From positions 1 to 64,000 of the forward strand of contig CAZRBY010000005.1 of assembly GCA_964598495.1 (NCBI GenBank): DNA of 64,000 bases, read 5' to 3'. Below the pieces are notes generated by a model. It ran no database searches. It saw only the letters and a program-made list of their open reading frames with translations, and was not told where the DNA came from. The stretch comes from Cacconaster sp964598495 (GTDB taxonomy: Bacteria > Bacteroidota > Bacteroidia > Bacteroidales > UBA932). Below are positions 50,731 through 59,806 of the stretch, in pieces (the stretch's first letter is position 1; every line of letters begins with the position of its first letter). Made by a program: the position numbers and the translations under genes.

Positions 50731-52038
50731 TTAAATCAATTTATTAATGACAGGTCTATACTTGCCGGTCTTAGTATTTTCAATATTTGTACAATAATTA
50801 AAAACAATATCAACCGAACCTATTCTGGACTGAATGTTTTGCTTTAGAACCAAAATCAATTCATCAGAAATTTTTTCACAAATAAGATTTATCTCTATTT
50901 TATCCGGAGACTCTTGAACTACCTGAAATTTCTGTAAGTTATTATTTTTTGCTATGCCGCTATCAAAAAACAAGTGCCAAAAATAGGCCCAATGAAGATA
51001 TTCTCCATTTTTCCCTATAATATAATCGCAAGTGCGCCCCATAACTCTTTTTATAAGCAAACTTTTACGACCACAAGAACAAGGGGAATCAGCTAACTCA
51101 ACCTGGTCAGCATTCCAATATCGAATAAACGGCATTGCATAATTGTCCAAGTCCGTAACAATGATCTCAGAATTATCATTAACCTCAATATATACTCTCT
51201 CTTCGGTCACATGTAAACCCTCATGATGGTCACATTCAAAGGCAATTCCACCAATTTCACCACATCCATATTGATCAAAGGTATCTGCTAAAAAAACTTC
51301 TTTAAAGATATTTCTATGCTCTTGCATTAAGGGTTCTGCAGTTGTAGTAATAGCACCGACAGGAAACACCTCGCCCATTTGCTTAACCTTCGTTGCAAGA
51401 AAATATAGAAACTGACTATAACTACGTATTAACTTGAACTTATTAGATCGAAGTGATTTAATTATAGACTCAACATTATCATTTTTAGTATCATAAGGGT
51501 TAAACGAAATAGTATTTGAAAGTATGTCATACAACTTCGTTTTTAATTGATCTTTGAGACTTGTTCCGATTACATGTCCGCCCATTAAAATTAGGGCCCT
51601 ATCTCCCTCATTGTATCCCATCCAATCATTGAAACGTCTATATGCTGCCCAAATAGAACTTCTAGTGTTTGCATCATTCCGTTTAAATAAAATATTGCCT
51701 GTTGTTCCGCCAGTTTGACTCGTTTTTACGCCTTGTATTTTTTTTATGTTCAAAGGATAAAACTTTTCATAATTCTCTTTTATTATTTCTTTTGTCAATA
51801 TAGGGAATCGTTTAATATCTTCAAGGGACTTAATATCTTGGGGAGTAAATCCTATTGAGTTCATTAAATCAGTGTAATAAGGCACATTGGTATAACAATG
51901 AGATACAAGTTTTTTAAACTTTTCCAGTTGATAGTTCCTCATTGTTTTCTCAGAAAACCATTGGGTTTTTATATACTCATTGTAATAACCTTGTACGTTT
52001 TTACGCGTAAGAAAGTCTAGTATTTTTGTATTTCTCAT
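50731..52038 (-). CDS. capK: CapK-like adenylate-forming enzyme (phenylacetate-CoA ligase family)
   Basis: A 435-residue member of the PaaK/CapK group. The P-loop-like TSQTGGTTGNILFK motif (about 107-120), the FDQYGCGEIGGIAFEC site and the C-terminal RVMGRTCDYI and KTGKYRPVI fit. CapK enzymes are found in many capsule loci with unresolved substrates; they may activate an acid for attachment to a sugar. The gene is AT-rich like its flanks. It is encoded 10 bases after capA. With the MaoC gene in the same cluster it suggests acyl-CoA chemistry. Confidence 0.8.
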   Translation of the reverse strand: MRNTKILDFLTRKNVQGYYNEYIKTQWFSEKTMRNYQLEKFKKLVSHCYTNVPYYTDLMNSIGFTPQDIKSLEDIKRFPILTKEIIKENYEKFYPLNIKKIQGVKTSQTGGTTGNILFKRNDANTRSSIWAAYRRFNDWMGYNEGDRALILMGGHVIGTSLKDQLKTKLYDILSNTISFNPYDTKNDNVESIIKSLRSNKFKLIRSYSQFLYFLATKVKQMGEVFPVGAITTTAEPLMQEHRNIFKEVFLADTFDQYGCGEIGGIAFECDHHEGLHVTEERVYIEVNDNSEIIVTDLDNYAMPFIRYWNADQVELADSPCSCGRKSLLIKRVMGRTCDYIIGKNGEYLHWAYFWHLFFDSGIAKNNNLQKFQVVQESPDKIEINLICEKISDELILVLKQNIQSRIGSVDIVFNYCTNIENTKTGKYRPVINKLI

Positions 52039-52048
52039 ATCTTATAGT

Positions 52049-53185
52049 TTATAAATTTTTATTATTTAACTTTAATATGCGCTTAATAACATCCAGGTGA
52101 GATTCACAATACAACAAGCCTTTGATACCATAAAGTCGTTGAGTACTATGGAGAGTTCCAAGCCATCCACGTTTGTACACTTTGTCAAAATATTTATTGC
52201 CAAAGGCATTCAATTGTGATATCCTTTGTTTAGTCATTTTAGTGGCCCATTTGTCATATTCTTCTTCCAATATCTTATCATCACCAATAATTTGATTCAA
52301 TTTATCTAAAGTAAATGAGAAAGCATCGCTTTCCAGAAGTCGCACACTGGGAGTGTCTGCACATTGTTGAATGGGAAATAGGGAGAACCCTATGTTATCA
52401 TCCTCAAACAAAAGTCTCACAAGCCACCCCTTGTCCCACATTCCATTATTACTGTATACTTTTAAGTCAAAACAAAAATTACCTAAACCGTAGAAAATCG
52501 GCTTTCCTAAGTAAACCTCATAGCCCGAATAGCAATGCTGATGATGGTTAATAACCACATCTGCACCGAGCTCCACAAAATATCGATACTCTCGTTTCAT
52601 CCTTGGCGAAGGCAAGGGATAATGTTCTATTCCACCATGTATAATCAAAATAATATAATCTGACTCTTTTTTTGCCTCAAGGATATCATGGTGAATATTG
52701 ATTAAATCATAAGGATTGCTTCCCCCATAGTCATCTTCAGCAATGGAATACTCCTGTTCACAAACATTAATAAAGGCGAAAACTTTATCTTTAATATGCT
52801 GATAGTACACCTTACGAGCTTCCTCCAAGTTCTTCCCACCTCCCACATAATTCAGTCCAATTGAATCAGCGCAAGAAAGCGTGTTACAGACTCCTGACTG
52901 ACCTTGATCCCGAAAGTGATTATTCGCAAGAGTTATCAGATCAAATCCGGCATCTTTGACAACCTCCATTGTTGCTAAAGAAGCATACAAATTAGGACCC
53001 GACTTTCTTATCGGGGTAGGTTTATCCAGAATAATTGGAGCCTCAAGATTGACAACACTGAAATCCGATTCCTTAATGAGTGACAAAATATCCCCAAAAA
53101 GATAATCTGTTTTATGTGCTTCGAAAAGGGGCACTGTTCTTTCAGAAGGAACCAGATCTCCGGCTACCAATATAGATATCAGCAT
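52049..53185 (-). CDS. capA: CapA-like polysaccharide/poly-glutamate metallophosphatase family protein
   Basis: A 378-residue PGA_cap-type (CapA) protein with a calcineurin-like metal site: VAGDLV (8-13), VVNLEAP, LANNHFRDQG, IHGGIEHYP and NHHQHCYSGYEVY. No signal peptide is evident here, so it may be cytoplasmic. CapA proteins are needed for capsule assembly in several bacteria; the exact reaction is unclear. The start overlaps the Wzy stop by 7 bases. Confidence 0.85.
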   Translation of the reverse strand: MLISILVAGDLVPSERTVPLFEAHKTDYLFGDILSLIKESDFSVVNLEAPIILDKPTPIRKSGPNLYASLATMEVVKDAGFDLITLANNHFRDQGQSGVCNTLSCADSIGLNYVGGGKNLEEARKVYYQHIKDKVFAFINVCEQEYSIAEDDYGGSNPYDLINIHHDILEAKKESDYIILIIHGGIEHYPLPSPRMKREYRYFVELGADVVINHHQHCYSGYEVYLGKPIFYGLGNFCFDLKVYSNNGMWDKGWLVRLLFEDDNIGFSLFPIQQCADTPSVRLLESDAFSFTLDKLNQIIGDDKILEEEYDKWATKMTKQRISQLNAFGNKYFDKVYKRGWLGTLHSTQRLYGIKGLLYCESHLDVIKRILKLNNKNL

Positions 53186-54423
53186 ATCTTTCTATTTTTA
53201 AAATTCTTACAAACGATTGAATAATAAAAAATCGCGAACATAAGATATTTACAACTATTATAGGGATTTGAAAAGAGCGAAATAAATAGAGGTATCAACA
53301 AGAATGGACCAAAACCTTTTTTAAAGCCGGCAGGATTAAATCTCCAGACAGCAATAACAAAGGCTATAAAACCTAACCATCCCCATTCACGTAAAAACGA
53401 TGCCAATGCATTGGGAGCAGATATCTCTCCATATTTTTTTATAATATAGGAGCTTAGATTGATACCATCTCCCCATGGACGCACCAAAGAATTCTCCAGA
53501 CTGATTCTACCCATGGCAATTCGAGTAACCCTCTCCCAGGATTCTTCGCCAAATGTTGCCTCTCTAACCTCCATTCCTATTTCCTGATAATCCGTTAACT
53601 TTTCGAACAAAAAATCAGCCGTGTTAAACAATTTCAAAGCCCCATACACAAAGGCCAACAAAACAAAAGGAAGTATCAACAAGGTCGTTCTTGTCCAACG
53701 TTTGATAAGATAGAAGACAGCTATGAAAAACAGCCCCAAATAACCTGCCGTAGAAAATGTCGAAACAAGGGCAAGAACAAGCAGTAAAATCTTTCTGTCA
53801 AGCACATAATTGTCTCTATATAGTTTATAAACGATCATAAAATTGAGAATCATAGCATAAGCACCCGGTTCCCACATAAAACCGCAATTCCTCGGGAATA
53901 TACCATAATACTTATTATAAAAACCAAGATGATTATAAACAATGATATAAAAATCTCCATTTTCAAGCATTCTCCCATGCACCAAAAAGTTCAGATATGG
54001 AGTAAGACTATTTACAAATGAGGGCGCAATTACCTCTACGATATAGCAACAGGAGGCTATTATGACAAGGATATATAGAAAACGGAATAATTTTTCAAAA
54101 AATGAAGCTCCTATGATTTTAACCACAAAATATGGAATACATATTTTAAGAACAGAACCTAGAAAAGTGTTTATCGGTAACTGATAATTTACAATATAAG
54201 ATATAAGATTGATTGCAGTCCAGACTGCCAATACAACAAAGAATTCGACATCAAAACGATTTTTCCTATACAAAAATATCGCTAAGAGTACGAGAAAAAC
54301 CCCTATTACAAATATTTCTGATGCCACAAAAAATGCTGATCCCTCCAAAAAAAGCAGAAAAATCAACAACAATAATAGATCTAGTATTGTAAACCTTACC
54401 TTAGCCTTTTGAATCGCAACCAT
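53179..54423 (-). CDS. wzy: Wzy-like O-antigen/capsule polymerase
   Basis: A 414-residue inner-membrane protein with about ten to eleven predicted helices and a large periplasmic loop (about 275-310) starting GEESWERVTRIAMGRI. The O-antigen ligase/polymerase pattern RPWGDGINL follows. As with most Wzy proteins the sequence is only loosely conserved. It is the sole polymerase candidate in the cluster. Neighbouring genes overlap or abut within 7 bases. Confidence 0.75.
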   Translation of the reverse strand: MVAIQKAKVRFTILDLLLLLIFLLFLEGSAFFVASEIFVIGVFLVLLAIFLYRKNRFDVEFFVVLAVWTAINLISYIVNYQLPINTFLGSVLKICIPYFVVKIIGASFFEKLFRFLYILVIIASCCYIVEVIAPSFVNSLTPYLNFLVHGRMLENGDFYIIVYNHLGFYNKYYGIFPRNCGFMWEPGAYAMILNFMIVYKLYRDNYVLDRKILLLVLALVSTFSTAGYLGLFFIAVFYLIKRWTRTTLLILPFVLLAFVYGALKLFNTADFLFEKLTDYQEIGMEVREATFGEESWERVTRIAMGRISLENSLVRPWGDGINLSSYIIKKYGEISAPNALASFLREWGWLGFIAFVIAVWRFNPAGFKKGFGPFLLIPLFISLFSNPYNSCKYLMFAIFYYSIVCKNFKNRKIC

Positions 54424-54428
54424 AAACC

Positions 54429-55649
54429 CTACTTTTTAGCCAACTCAATCAAAAAATCAACTATTCGTTTTGCCTGAACAGAACTATTGAAATTTGCCTC
54501 TGCCACCTTATATCCTTCACTTCCGATAGACTCCAGAGTGTTCCTATCCGTATTCATGGCCTTTTCCAGCCCCATGGCAAATTTTTCAGAGCTATCCGCT
54601 TCCGGAAGAAACGCAGAAACCCCATCTGACAGATATTTTGGTATCTCACCCAGATTAGTTACTACTACAGGATTGCCTGTGCATAAATACTCCCCCACTT
54701 TACAAGGCATCGTGGTAGTACTTCTAACAGAAGTAGGACTTGCTAGGACCAAAAAGGATGCATTTTTAAGAAATTGCGGAACAGTTTCCGACTCAATCCT
54801 ACCCAAGAAAACAACACGATTGCCAAGACCCATGTCTGCAACCAGCTGTTTTTGGGCAGGAACCGCTGAAGAATCTCCAGCCAGAACTAATTTGTACGAA
54901 GGAAATTTGTCGGCAACCATACCAAAGGCCTTTATCAGAATAGAGATACCATCTGCCTCACTCATATTACCACAATAAGCTATGTAGGGAGAATAGGGAG
55001 AAAATGTCTTAATCGGTTCTGAATATTTGGCAATATCAACCGTCATAGGGACGACAAGATAGGGACAATTGGGTTTTCCAAGCGGAATATAATAGTCAAC
55101 CAAGTGCTGGGTCTCCAGTATCCAGGCGTCCGGCTTTTTAAAAGCTTTCTTCGTTAAAGAAATTAACAAACGACCTTTAAATGATTTCTCGTATCTGCTT
55201 TTCTTCTGCTCTATAGAAGGTAACTCAGCACGTTCAACAACCAGTTTTGCATTATTTCTTTTAGCAATTCGAGAAAACCAAAAGTGCTGGAGAATACTGG
55301 AGGTGAGCATCATAACAGAAGTATAATCTCCTTTTCTTTTGTTAAGTAAACTTCTCGCTTTTAGAATACCCATCAAATACAACCACAACTTCCTCACCTT
55401 TTTACCTTTCACCCTAGGCCAAAAAACCGTTCCCGAGACATACTGGACATCTATTCCTTTATAGGTGATTGCAGAACGCCTTATCAAATCCTCCCTTTCA
55501 TCATCAGTAAAGGGTTGGTCATAAGTGACAAGGCTGATCACCTGCACCTCGTGACCTAACTTAGCAATCTCCAGTGCATAGGAAAGGAGACGATTGGCTG
55601 CCGCACTCCCATATGGAAAAGACCCTGTGTAAATGATTGGAATATACAT
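54429..55649 (-). CDS. GT4-like glycosyltransferase
   Basis: A 406-residue GT-B enzyme. The N-terminal domain begins MYIPIIYTGSFPYGSAAANRL with the binding loop typical of family 4. The C-terminal domain shows ASPTSVRSTTTMPCKVGEYLCTG NPVVVT, where the E-x7-E-type site is partly altered (the second conserved Glu is E in VGEYL). Short gaps of 5 and 4 bases join it to wzy and the cupin gene. It adds one sugar of the repeat unit; which one is unknown. Confidence 0.85.
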   Translation of the reverse strand: MYIPIIYTGSFPYGSAAANRLLSYALEIAKLGHEVQVISLVTYDQPFTDDEREDLIRRSAITYKGIDVQYVSGTVFWPRVKGKKVRKLWLYLMGILKARSLLNKRKGDYTSVMMLTSSILQHFWFSRIAKRNNAKLVVERAELPSIEQKKSRYEKSFKGRLLISLTKKAFKKPDAWILETQHLVDYYIPLGKPNCPYLVVPMTVDIAKYSEPIKTFSPYSPYIAYCGNMSEADGISILIKAFGMVADKFPSYKLVLAGDSSAVPAQKQLVADMGLGNRVVFLGRIESETVPQFLKNASFLVLASPTSVRSTTTMPCKVGEYLCTGNPVVVTNLGEIPKYLSDGVSAFLPEADSSEKFAMGLEKAMNTDRNTLESIGSEGYKVAEANFNSSVQAKRIVDFLIELAKK

Positions 55650-55653
55650 ATTC

Positions 55654-56082
55654 CTATAACTTTATATCCAAATCAGGACATGCTTTTTGATAGAAAGTAT
55701 CCTTATCCTCATCAACATGTGGAATTGTACCATAAGATACAAGTACCGCCACCTCTTCTCCTTGATTAATCACAGCATGAGTGGTTTCTGCAGGAGCATA
55801 TACTAAAGAGGGTTTGTCAGCAGACAATTCAATAACACGATGATGTTTGCCATCCACAGTGGATAACAATACCTTGGCCCTACCAGATACACAAGTGAAC
55901 CACTCTTCCTTCTTGTGATGATAGTGATCTCCCCTACGGTAATGAGGATTGATGGAAAAAGTATAAATGTAACCGTCCTTGGGAATATTGAAGTCATCAA
56001 ACCTCAATACCTCGAAAAGCGCTCCTCGAGGATCGGTGTGTAAAACAAGTTCCAGTTCATCAAATGGTTTTTTCCAGTTCAC
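55654..56082 (-). CDS. Stand-alone cupin similar to the C-terminal half of CapF/WbjC
   Basis: A 142-residue cupin. The metal-site block RRGDHYHHKKEEWFTCVSG (about 50-68) and YAPAETTHAVINQGEE resemble the C-terminal 3-epimerase domain of CapF (WbjC), in which HYHH-K-E binds zinc. The N-terminal reductase part of CapF is absent. FdtA-type keto-isomerases are the other possible relatives: they also pair with a DegT aminotransferase, and one (56088-57206) is 5 bases upstream here. It likely epimerises or isomerises a 4-keto sugar. Without structural comparison the exact class is open. Confidence 0.7.
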   Translation of the reverse strand: MNWKKPFDELELVLHTDPRGALFEVLRFDDFNIPKDGYIYTFSINPHYRRGDHYHHKKEEWFTCVSGRAKVLLSTVDGKHHRVIELSADKPSLVYAPAETTHAVINQGEEVAVLVSYGTIPHVDEDKDTFYQKACPDLDIKL

Positions 56083-56087
56083 TTCAG

Positions 56088-57206
56088 CTATAATTTTTTG
56101 TGGTAATTCTTAATAAGATCACAGATTCTATAAATATCCTCATCATCCACCCACCATCCGCAAGGCAAGGAAAGCTCCCGGGCGGCAAAGAAATCAACCC
56201 CGGGAAGTTCTCTACGAGAATCCTTGAAGATGGTCCAAACATCATTCCTCGGATGATTCTGCTCGGCAAAAACACCGTTTTCTTCCAGATAAGCACACAG
56301 ACCATCTCGTTTTTCTGACATAATCACATAGGTCCAATAAACGGAATATGCCTTGGGGTCACGACGAATCAGAGTAACTCCGGGTATATTCATCTCCTTA
56401 AGTATCTTTGTGAAAAGCTCGCCATTGTGATGATATTTTTCAATAATCGGTTCGATAACCTTCTGTGCCTCAACTCCTATTGTGGCTGCAATATCATTCA
56501 TGTTTGCCTTGTAACCCAACTCGGTAATATCGGAAAGCCAGGGATTTCCATCTCGCTTATCGCGATCTACCCCCAACCATTTTAGCTTTTTGCCTCGTTC
56601 GTAGAGTTCCTCGTCCTGGAAAGTCATACAACCACCATCTCCGGTAGTCAAATGCTTGATTGCCTGAAAAGAGAAACAGCAAATATCCCCGTGATTGCCA
56701 ATCATCTTATCGTTGTACCTGGCACCATAAGTGTGAGCACAATCTTCAATAAGACGGACACCATAAGACTTGGCAAGATCCACGTATTTATCCAAATCTA
56801 CGATATCCCCGTCCTTATGGAGGAGCATGATAGCCTTTGTCCTCTTGTTGATAAGTTTCTCCACATCCTTGATATCGGACATACCGGTTGTCGGGTCCAC
56901 ATCCGCCCAAACGGGTTTCCCCTTAAGATGACGAATGGGGACATTGGTGCAGATACTGGTCAAAGGCGTAGTAATCACTTCATCTCCGGGTTGTACATCA
57001 GAAAGATGACATGCAATCTGAAGTGCCATAGTGCAGTTATTGACCATCATCGTCCGCGGGTTCTGCAAATAATCCGATACCATCCGAGTAAATTCCTTGA
57101 CTTTCGGTCCTTCTGCTACGAAACCGGAGTATAGAGTCTGATTGAGAGCCGCGATAGCAGTCTCAGGCATAAAAACGTTGAATAACTTTACTTGCTTGTT
57201 TGCCAT
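56088..57206 (-). CDS. DegT/DnrJ/EryC1-family sugar aminotransferase (A)
   Basis: A 372-residue PLP enzyme of the sugar-aminotransferase family. The PLP lysine is Lys184 in SFQAIKHLTTGDGG, and the Asp for the pyridine N is in LIEDCAHTYG. It places an amino group, probably at C4 of a 4-keto sugar, given the CapE-like dehydratase in the same cluster. The gene opens a short run with the cupin gene and follows a 156-base spacer that has a -7-like box. It is distinct from the second DegT protein at 62370. Sugar specificity is inference. Confidence 0.85.
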   Translation of the reverse strand: MANKQVKLFNVFMPETAIAALNQTLYSGFVAEGPKVKEFTRMVSDYLQNPRTMMVNNCTMALQIACHLSDVQPGDEVITTPLTSICTNVPIRHLKGKPVWADVDPTTGMSDIKDVEKLINKRTKAIMLLHKDGDIVDLDKYVDLAKSYGVRLIEDCAHTYGARYNDKMIGNHGDICCFSFQAIKHLTTGDGGCMTFQDEELYERGKKLKWLGVDRDKRDGNPWLSDITELGYKANMNDIAATIGVEAQKVIEPIIEKYHHNGELFTKILKEMNIPGVTLIRRDPKAYSVYWTYVIMSEKRDGLCAYLEENGVFAEQNHPRNDVWTIFKDSRRELPGVDFFAARELSLPCGWWVDDEDIYRICDLIKNYHKKL

Positions 57207-57226
57207 AACTATTTACTTAACTTTTG

Positions 57227-57244
57227 CAAGTTAGTTAACTTGCT
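57227..57244. repeat. Inverted repeat just upstream of aminotransferase A
   Basis: gcaagtta/taacttgc around gt (7-bp stem, 4-base loop if it forms). It lies 21 bases from the start codon and could act in mRNA or as a binding site. Confidence 0.4.
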
Positions 57245-57298
57245 GAAATTCAACAACTTTAAATCTTAATACATTTATCCCAAATTATACTGAACAGC

Positions 57299-57306
57299 AA
57301 AGTTAG
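57299..57306 (-). promoter_or_regulatory. Internal -7-like box in the capsule cluster
   Basis: On the minus strand the sequence is TAACTTTG, a full match to TAnnTTTG. It is 93 bases upstream of aminotransferase A and downstream of wzx. No clear -33 box; tentative. Confidence 0.35.
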
Positions 57307-57338
57307 AATAAAAAATAATAAATAAAAATCTTTACAGA

Positions 57339-57358
57339 TAACTTAAAGTCAAGTTATT
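57339..57358 (-). terminator. Hairpin after wzx (attenuator-like)
   Basis: ataactt/aagttat (57339-57345 with 57352-57358) around a 6-base loop lies 5 bases behind the wzx stop. In the leftward direction it is followed by an AT-rich stretch with five T. It could end or pause part of the transcript before the aminotransferase module. Confidence 0.4.
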
Positions 57359-57362
57359 TGGC

Positions 57363-58664
57363 CTAAATTATCTTACTTGCATCAGTTTTATTGAATTTCA
57401 CCCGTTTGAAATAATAAAAAAAGATAGTTCCAATGTAAATAATACCGGCTACCACATGAGTAATCGATGCTCCGGTTGCTTTATATTTGGGAATCAAAAG
57501 AAGGCTCAACGACAAGGTGGTAAACCCAACAATCCATGAACTGTTACGCAATGCCTTTCCATCACCCTGTGAGGCAAGATATCGTGAAATGAAATCCGAT
57601 AAACTATACAGCAATGTACCGACGCTTGTAATAAAGGTAAGAAAAATCACCGGTTTAAAGTCGGGTGTATAAAACAGATTCACAAATGGTCCCACGATAA
57701 TCCATAAACAAATCAATGCAAAAAGGGAAAAAGCTCCTGTAACTAAAAACAGTTTTTTGGGGATTGCTTTGTAATTCGCAAACTTGGCATAGTGAGAGGT
57801 TGCAATCACAATAGGAATATAGGATAAAGGTGATGCCAGCATAAGTGACAGGGAATAAAATCCGACATCTACGTTGTCGGCACTAAACCGGCTGATTAAA
57901 AGAGGCATCAATGCAGTGAATGCGGTAGAAAACAGATCACCAAAGTAAACGTGGATACCATACTCTTTATTATACCTGAACGCTTCACGCAATCTCTCCT
58001 TTACTTGGGTAAATTTGGGCTTGAGCCTGAATAGTACGTAAAGGTAAATAAATAACTGTGTGATAAGGAAGAACGACCAAACCACAATAACCGGATTCAG
58101 AGTATCGTTGCCTTTGAACAACCAATATATCACCCCGGAACAGATGAAAAACGCAATTCTGGGATAATAACGTGCAATAATCAACAAGTCGATGCGGTTA
58201 TTTGCAGGTAATATCTGTTCATAGAGGTGATTAAAATAATAGATGAAACAAAAGGGGACTATACACAAAAATATTTCTTTAATACCTTTCTCAGAGAAAT
58301 TGGGCATTATGAAAGCCGCCAATATCAGGGAGATGACAATCAATAGATATATCGCACCTAAGTACAATAATCCTATACCATAATATTCTCGTCGTTTATC
58401 TTCGGTATCAGCAAGTAATACGGCTCGGTTTATAGAACGAAATAGACCAAAGTTTAGAATAATAAATGCAAATTCCAGTACGCGCTGAATATAGAGATAA
58501 TTGCCATACTGCTCCGCCCCCATATACCTGGTGACCACAATATTGGTAACAAAGCTAAGAGGAAGTGCGATGAAATTCCATATGAGCAGACGAAAAGCCT
58601 GCTTGGCCTGAAGATTTTCCTTATATCTCTTTTTAAATCCGGATAGTATCTCCTTTGCCGACAT
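57363..58664 (-). CDS. wzx: Wzx-like polysaccharide flippase
   Basis: A 433-residue inner-membrane protein with about twelve helices, of the MATE-like polysaccharide transporter group. The start is MSAKEILSGFKKRYKENLQ; helical segments include NIVVTRYMGAEQYGNYLYIQRV and a typical S-S-P-I/L-I-A-S turn. It moves the lipid-linked repeat unit across the membrane for Wzy. The ATG shares one base with the stop of the upstream CapE-like gene (TAATG). Confidence 0.85.
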   Translation of the reverse strand: MSAKEILSGFKKRYKENLQAKQAFRLLIWNFIALPLSFVTNIVVTRYMGAEQYGNYLYIQRVLEFAFIILNFGLFRSINRAVLLADTEDKRREYYGIGLLYLGAIYLLIVISLILAAFIMPNFSEKGIKEIFLCIVPFCFIYYFNHLYEQILPANNRIDLLIIARYYPRIAFFICSGVIYWLFKGNDTLNPVIVVWSFFLITQLFIYLYVLFRLKPKFTQVKERLREAFRYNKEYGIHVYFGDLFSTAFTALMPLLISRFSADNVDVGFYSLSLMLASPLSYIPIVIATSHYAKFANYKAIPKKLFLVTGAFSLFALICLWIIVGPFVNLFYTPDFKPVIFLTFITSVGTLLYSLSDFISRYLASQGDGKALRNSSWIVGFTTLSLSLLLIPKYKATGASITHVVAGIIYIGTIFFYYFKRVKFNKTDASKII

Positions 58665-59734
58665 TATTCAGAACGGATGGCCTCTAATTGGGTTCTGGGA
58701 ATAAGACCAAGATCCTCTTTAATGAAACGAAGTTTAAGGAGGAGCTCTGTCATCCCATCCACGTCCAACCTACGTGTGTTGTGGCTATTATATGGCTCGA
58801 CCATTTTGGACATAGGACCCTCAAAATAGGATTTGTCATAATTTAGATCACGTGCATCACATGGAATGCGATAGTAATCACCCATATCGACAGCTTGTGC
58901 CATCTCTTCACTGGTAACAAGAGTTTCATAAAGTTTTTCACCATGACGGGACCCTATGATTTTAATCTCCGTTTCACCGAATTTGGGATCAACTTTAGCG
59001 TAAACGGATCTGAGTGCGTGAGCAAGAGTCGAAAGCGTTGCCGCGGGTGCTTTTTGAACGAACATATCACCATTATGACCGTGTGTAAAGGCGTAAACAA
59101 CCAAATCAACGGCGTCATCAAGCGTCATCATAAACCGGGTCATTTCAGGATTGGTAATGGTAATGGGATTGCCCCGTTCCATTTGCTCCACCCAAAGAGG
59201 AATAACGGATCCACGGGAAGCCATCACATTTCCATAACGTGTACAACATATCTTTGTAAGAGCATCATCGCCCAACTCTCGTCCCTTTGCAATAGCTACC
59301 TTTTCCATCATTGCCTTGGAAACACCCATCGCATTTATGGGATATGCTGCTTTATCAGTGCTCAGCACAACTACATTTTTTACACCATGTTGAATGGCGG
59401 AATCCAACACATTTTCAGTACCCAGAACATTTGTGCGCACTGCCTGCATGGGAAAAAACTCACACGAAGGCACTTGCTTCAGTGCTGCCGCTTGAAAAAC
59501 ATAATCCACTCCGGTCATTACATTATCCACACTTCGCTTATCTCGCACATCTCCGATATAGAACTTCACTTTCGGATTTTGCAATCTATGACGCATATCA
59601 TCCTGCTTTTTTTCATCTCTACTAAAAATACGAATCTCTTTAATATCTGTATCCAGAAAGCGCCTTAAGACTGCATTTCCAAATGATCCGGTGCCTCCGG
59701 TGATTAGGAGCGTTTTATCTCTAAAGGGTGTCAT
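58664..59734 (-). CDS. CapE/WbjB (FnlA)-like UDP-GlcNAc 4,6-dehydratase/5-epimerase
   Basis: A 356-residue SDR. The NAD-binding GGTGSFG is at 13-19. FLDTDIKEIRIFSRDEKKQDD, the AAALKQVPSCEF block, LSTDKAAYPINAMGVSKAMM and RYGNVMASRGSVIPL match the WbjB/CapE branch, which makes UDP-2-acetamido-2,6-dideoxy-L-hexos-4-ulose from UDP-GlcNAc for L-FucNAc and related sugars. PseB-type enzymes differ in the KHVP and TDKACNP segments. The family's reductase partner (CapF) is not in the window except for the separate cupin. The start follows 72 bases after the WbpP-like gene. Confidence 0.85.
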   Translation of the reverse strand: MTPFRDKTLLITGGTGSFGNAVLRRFLDTDIKEIRIFSRDEKKQDDMRHRLQNPKVKFYIGDVRDKRSVDNVMTGVDYVFQAAALKQVPSCEFFPMQAVRTNVLGTENVLDSAIQHGVKNVVVLSTDKAAYPINAMGVSKAMMEKVAIAKGRELGDDALTKICCTRYGNVMASRGSVIPLWVEQMERGNPITITNPEMTRFMMTLDDAVDLVVYAFTHGHNGDMFVQKAPAATLSTLAHALRSVYAKVDPKFGETEIKIIGSRHGEKLYETLVTSEEMAQAVDMGDYYRIPCDARDLNYDKSYFEGPMSKMVEPYNSHNTRRLDVDGMTELLLKLRFIKEDLGLIPRTQLEAIRSE

Positions 59735-59806
59735 ATTTTTATTTATTTAATTAATTATATTTCGTTGTGGCAATTATTATATTCTTACCTATCCTACCGT
59801 AAATGT

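Noticed and set aside
58664..59734. PseB-type (pseudaminic acid) assignment for the dehydratase
   Set aside because: The blocks LKQVPSCEF and AYPINAMGVSK match the CapE/WbjB branch better than the PseB forms with KHVP and CNPVN, so the pseudaminic acid reading was dropped.
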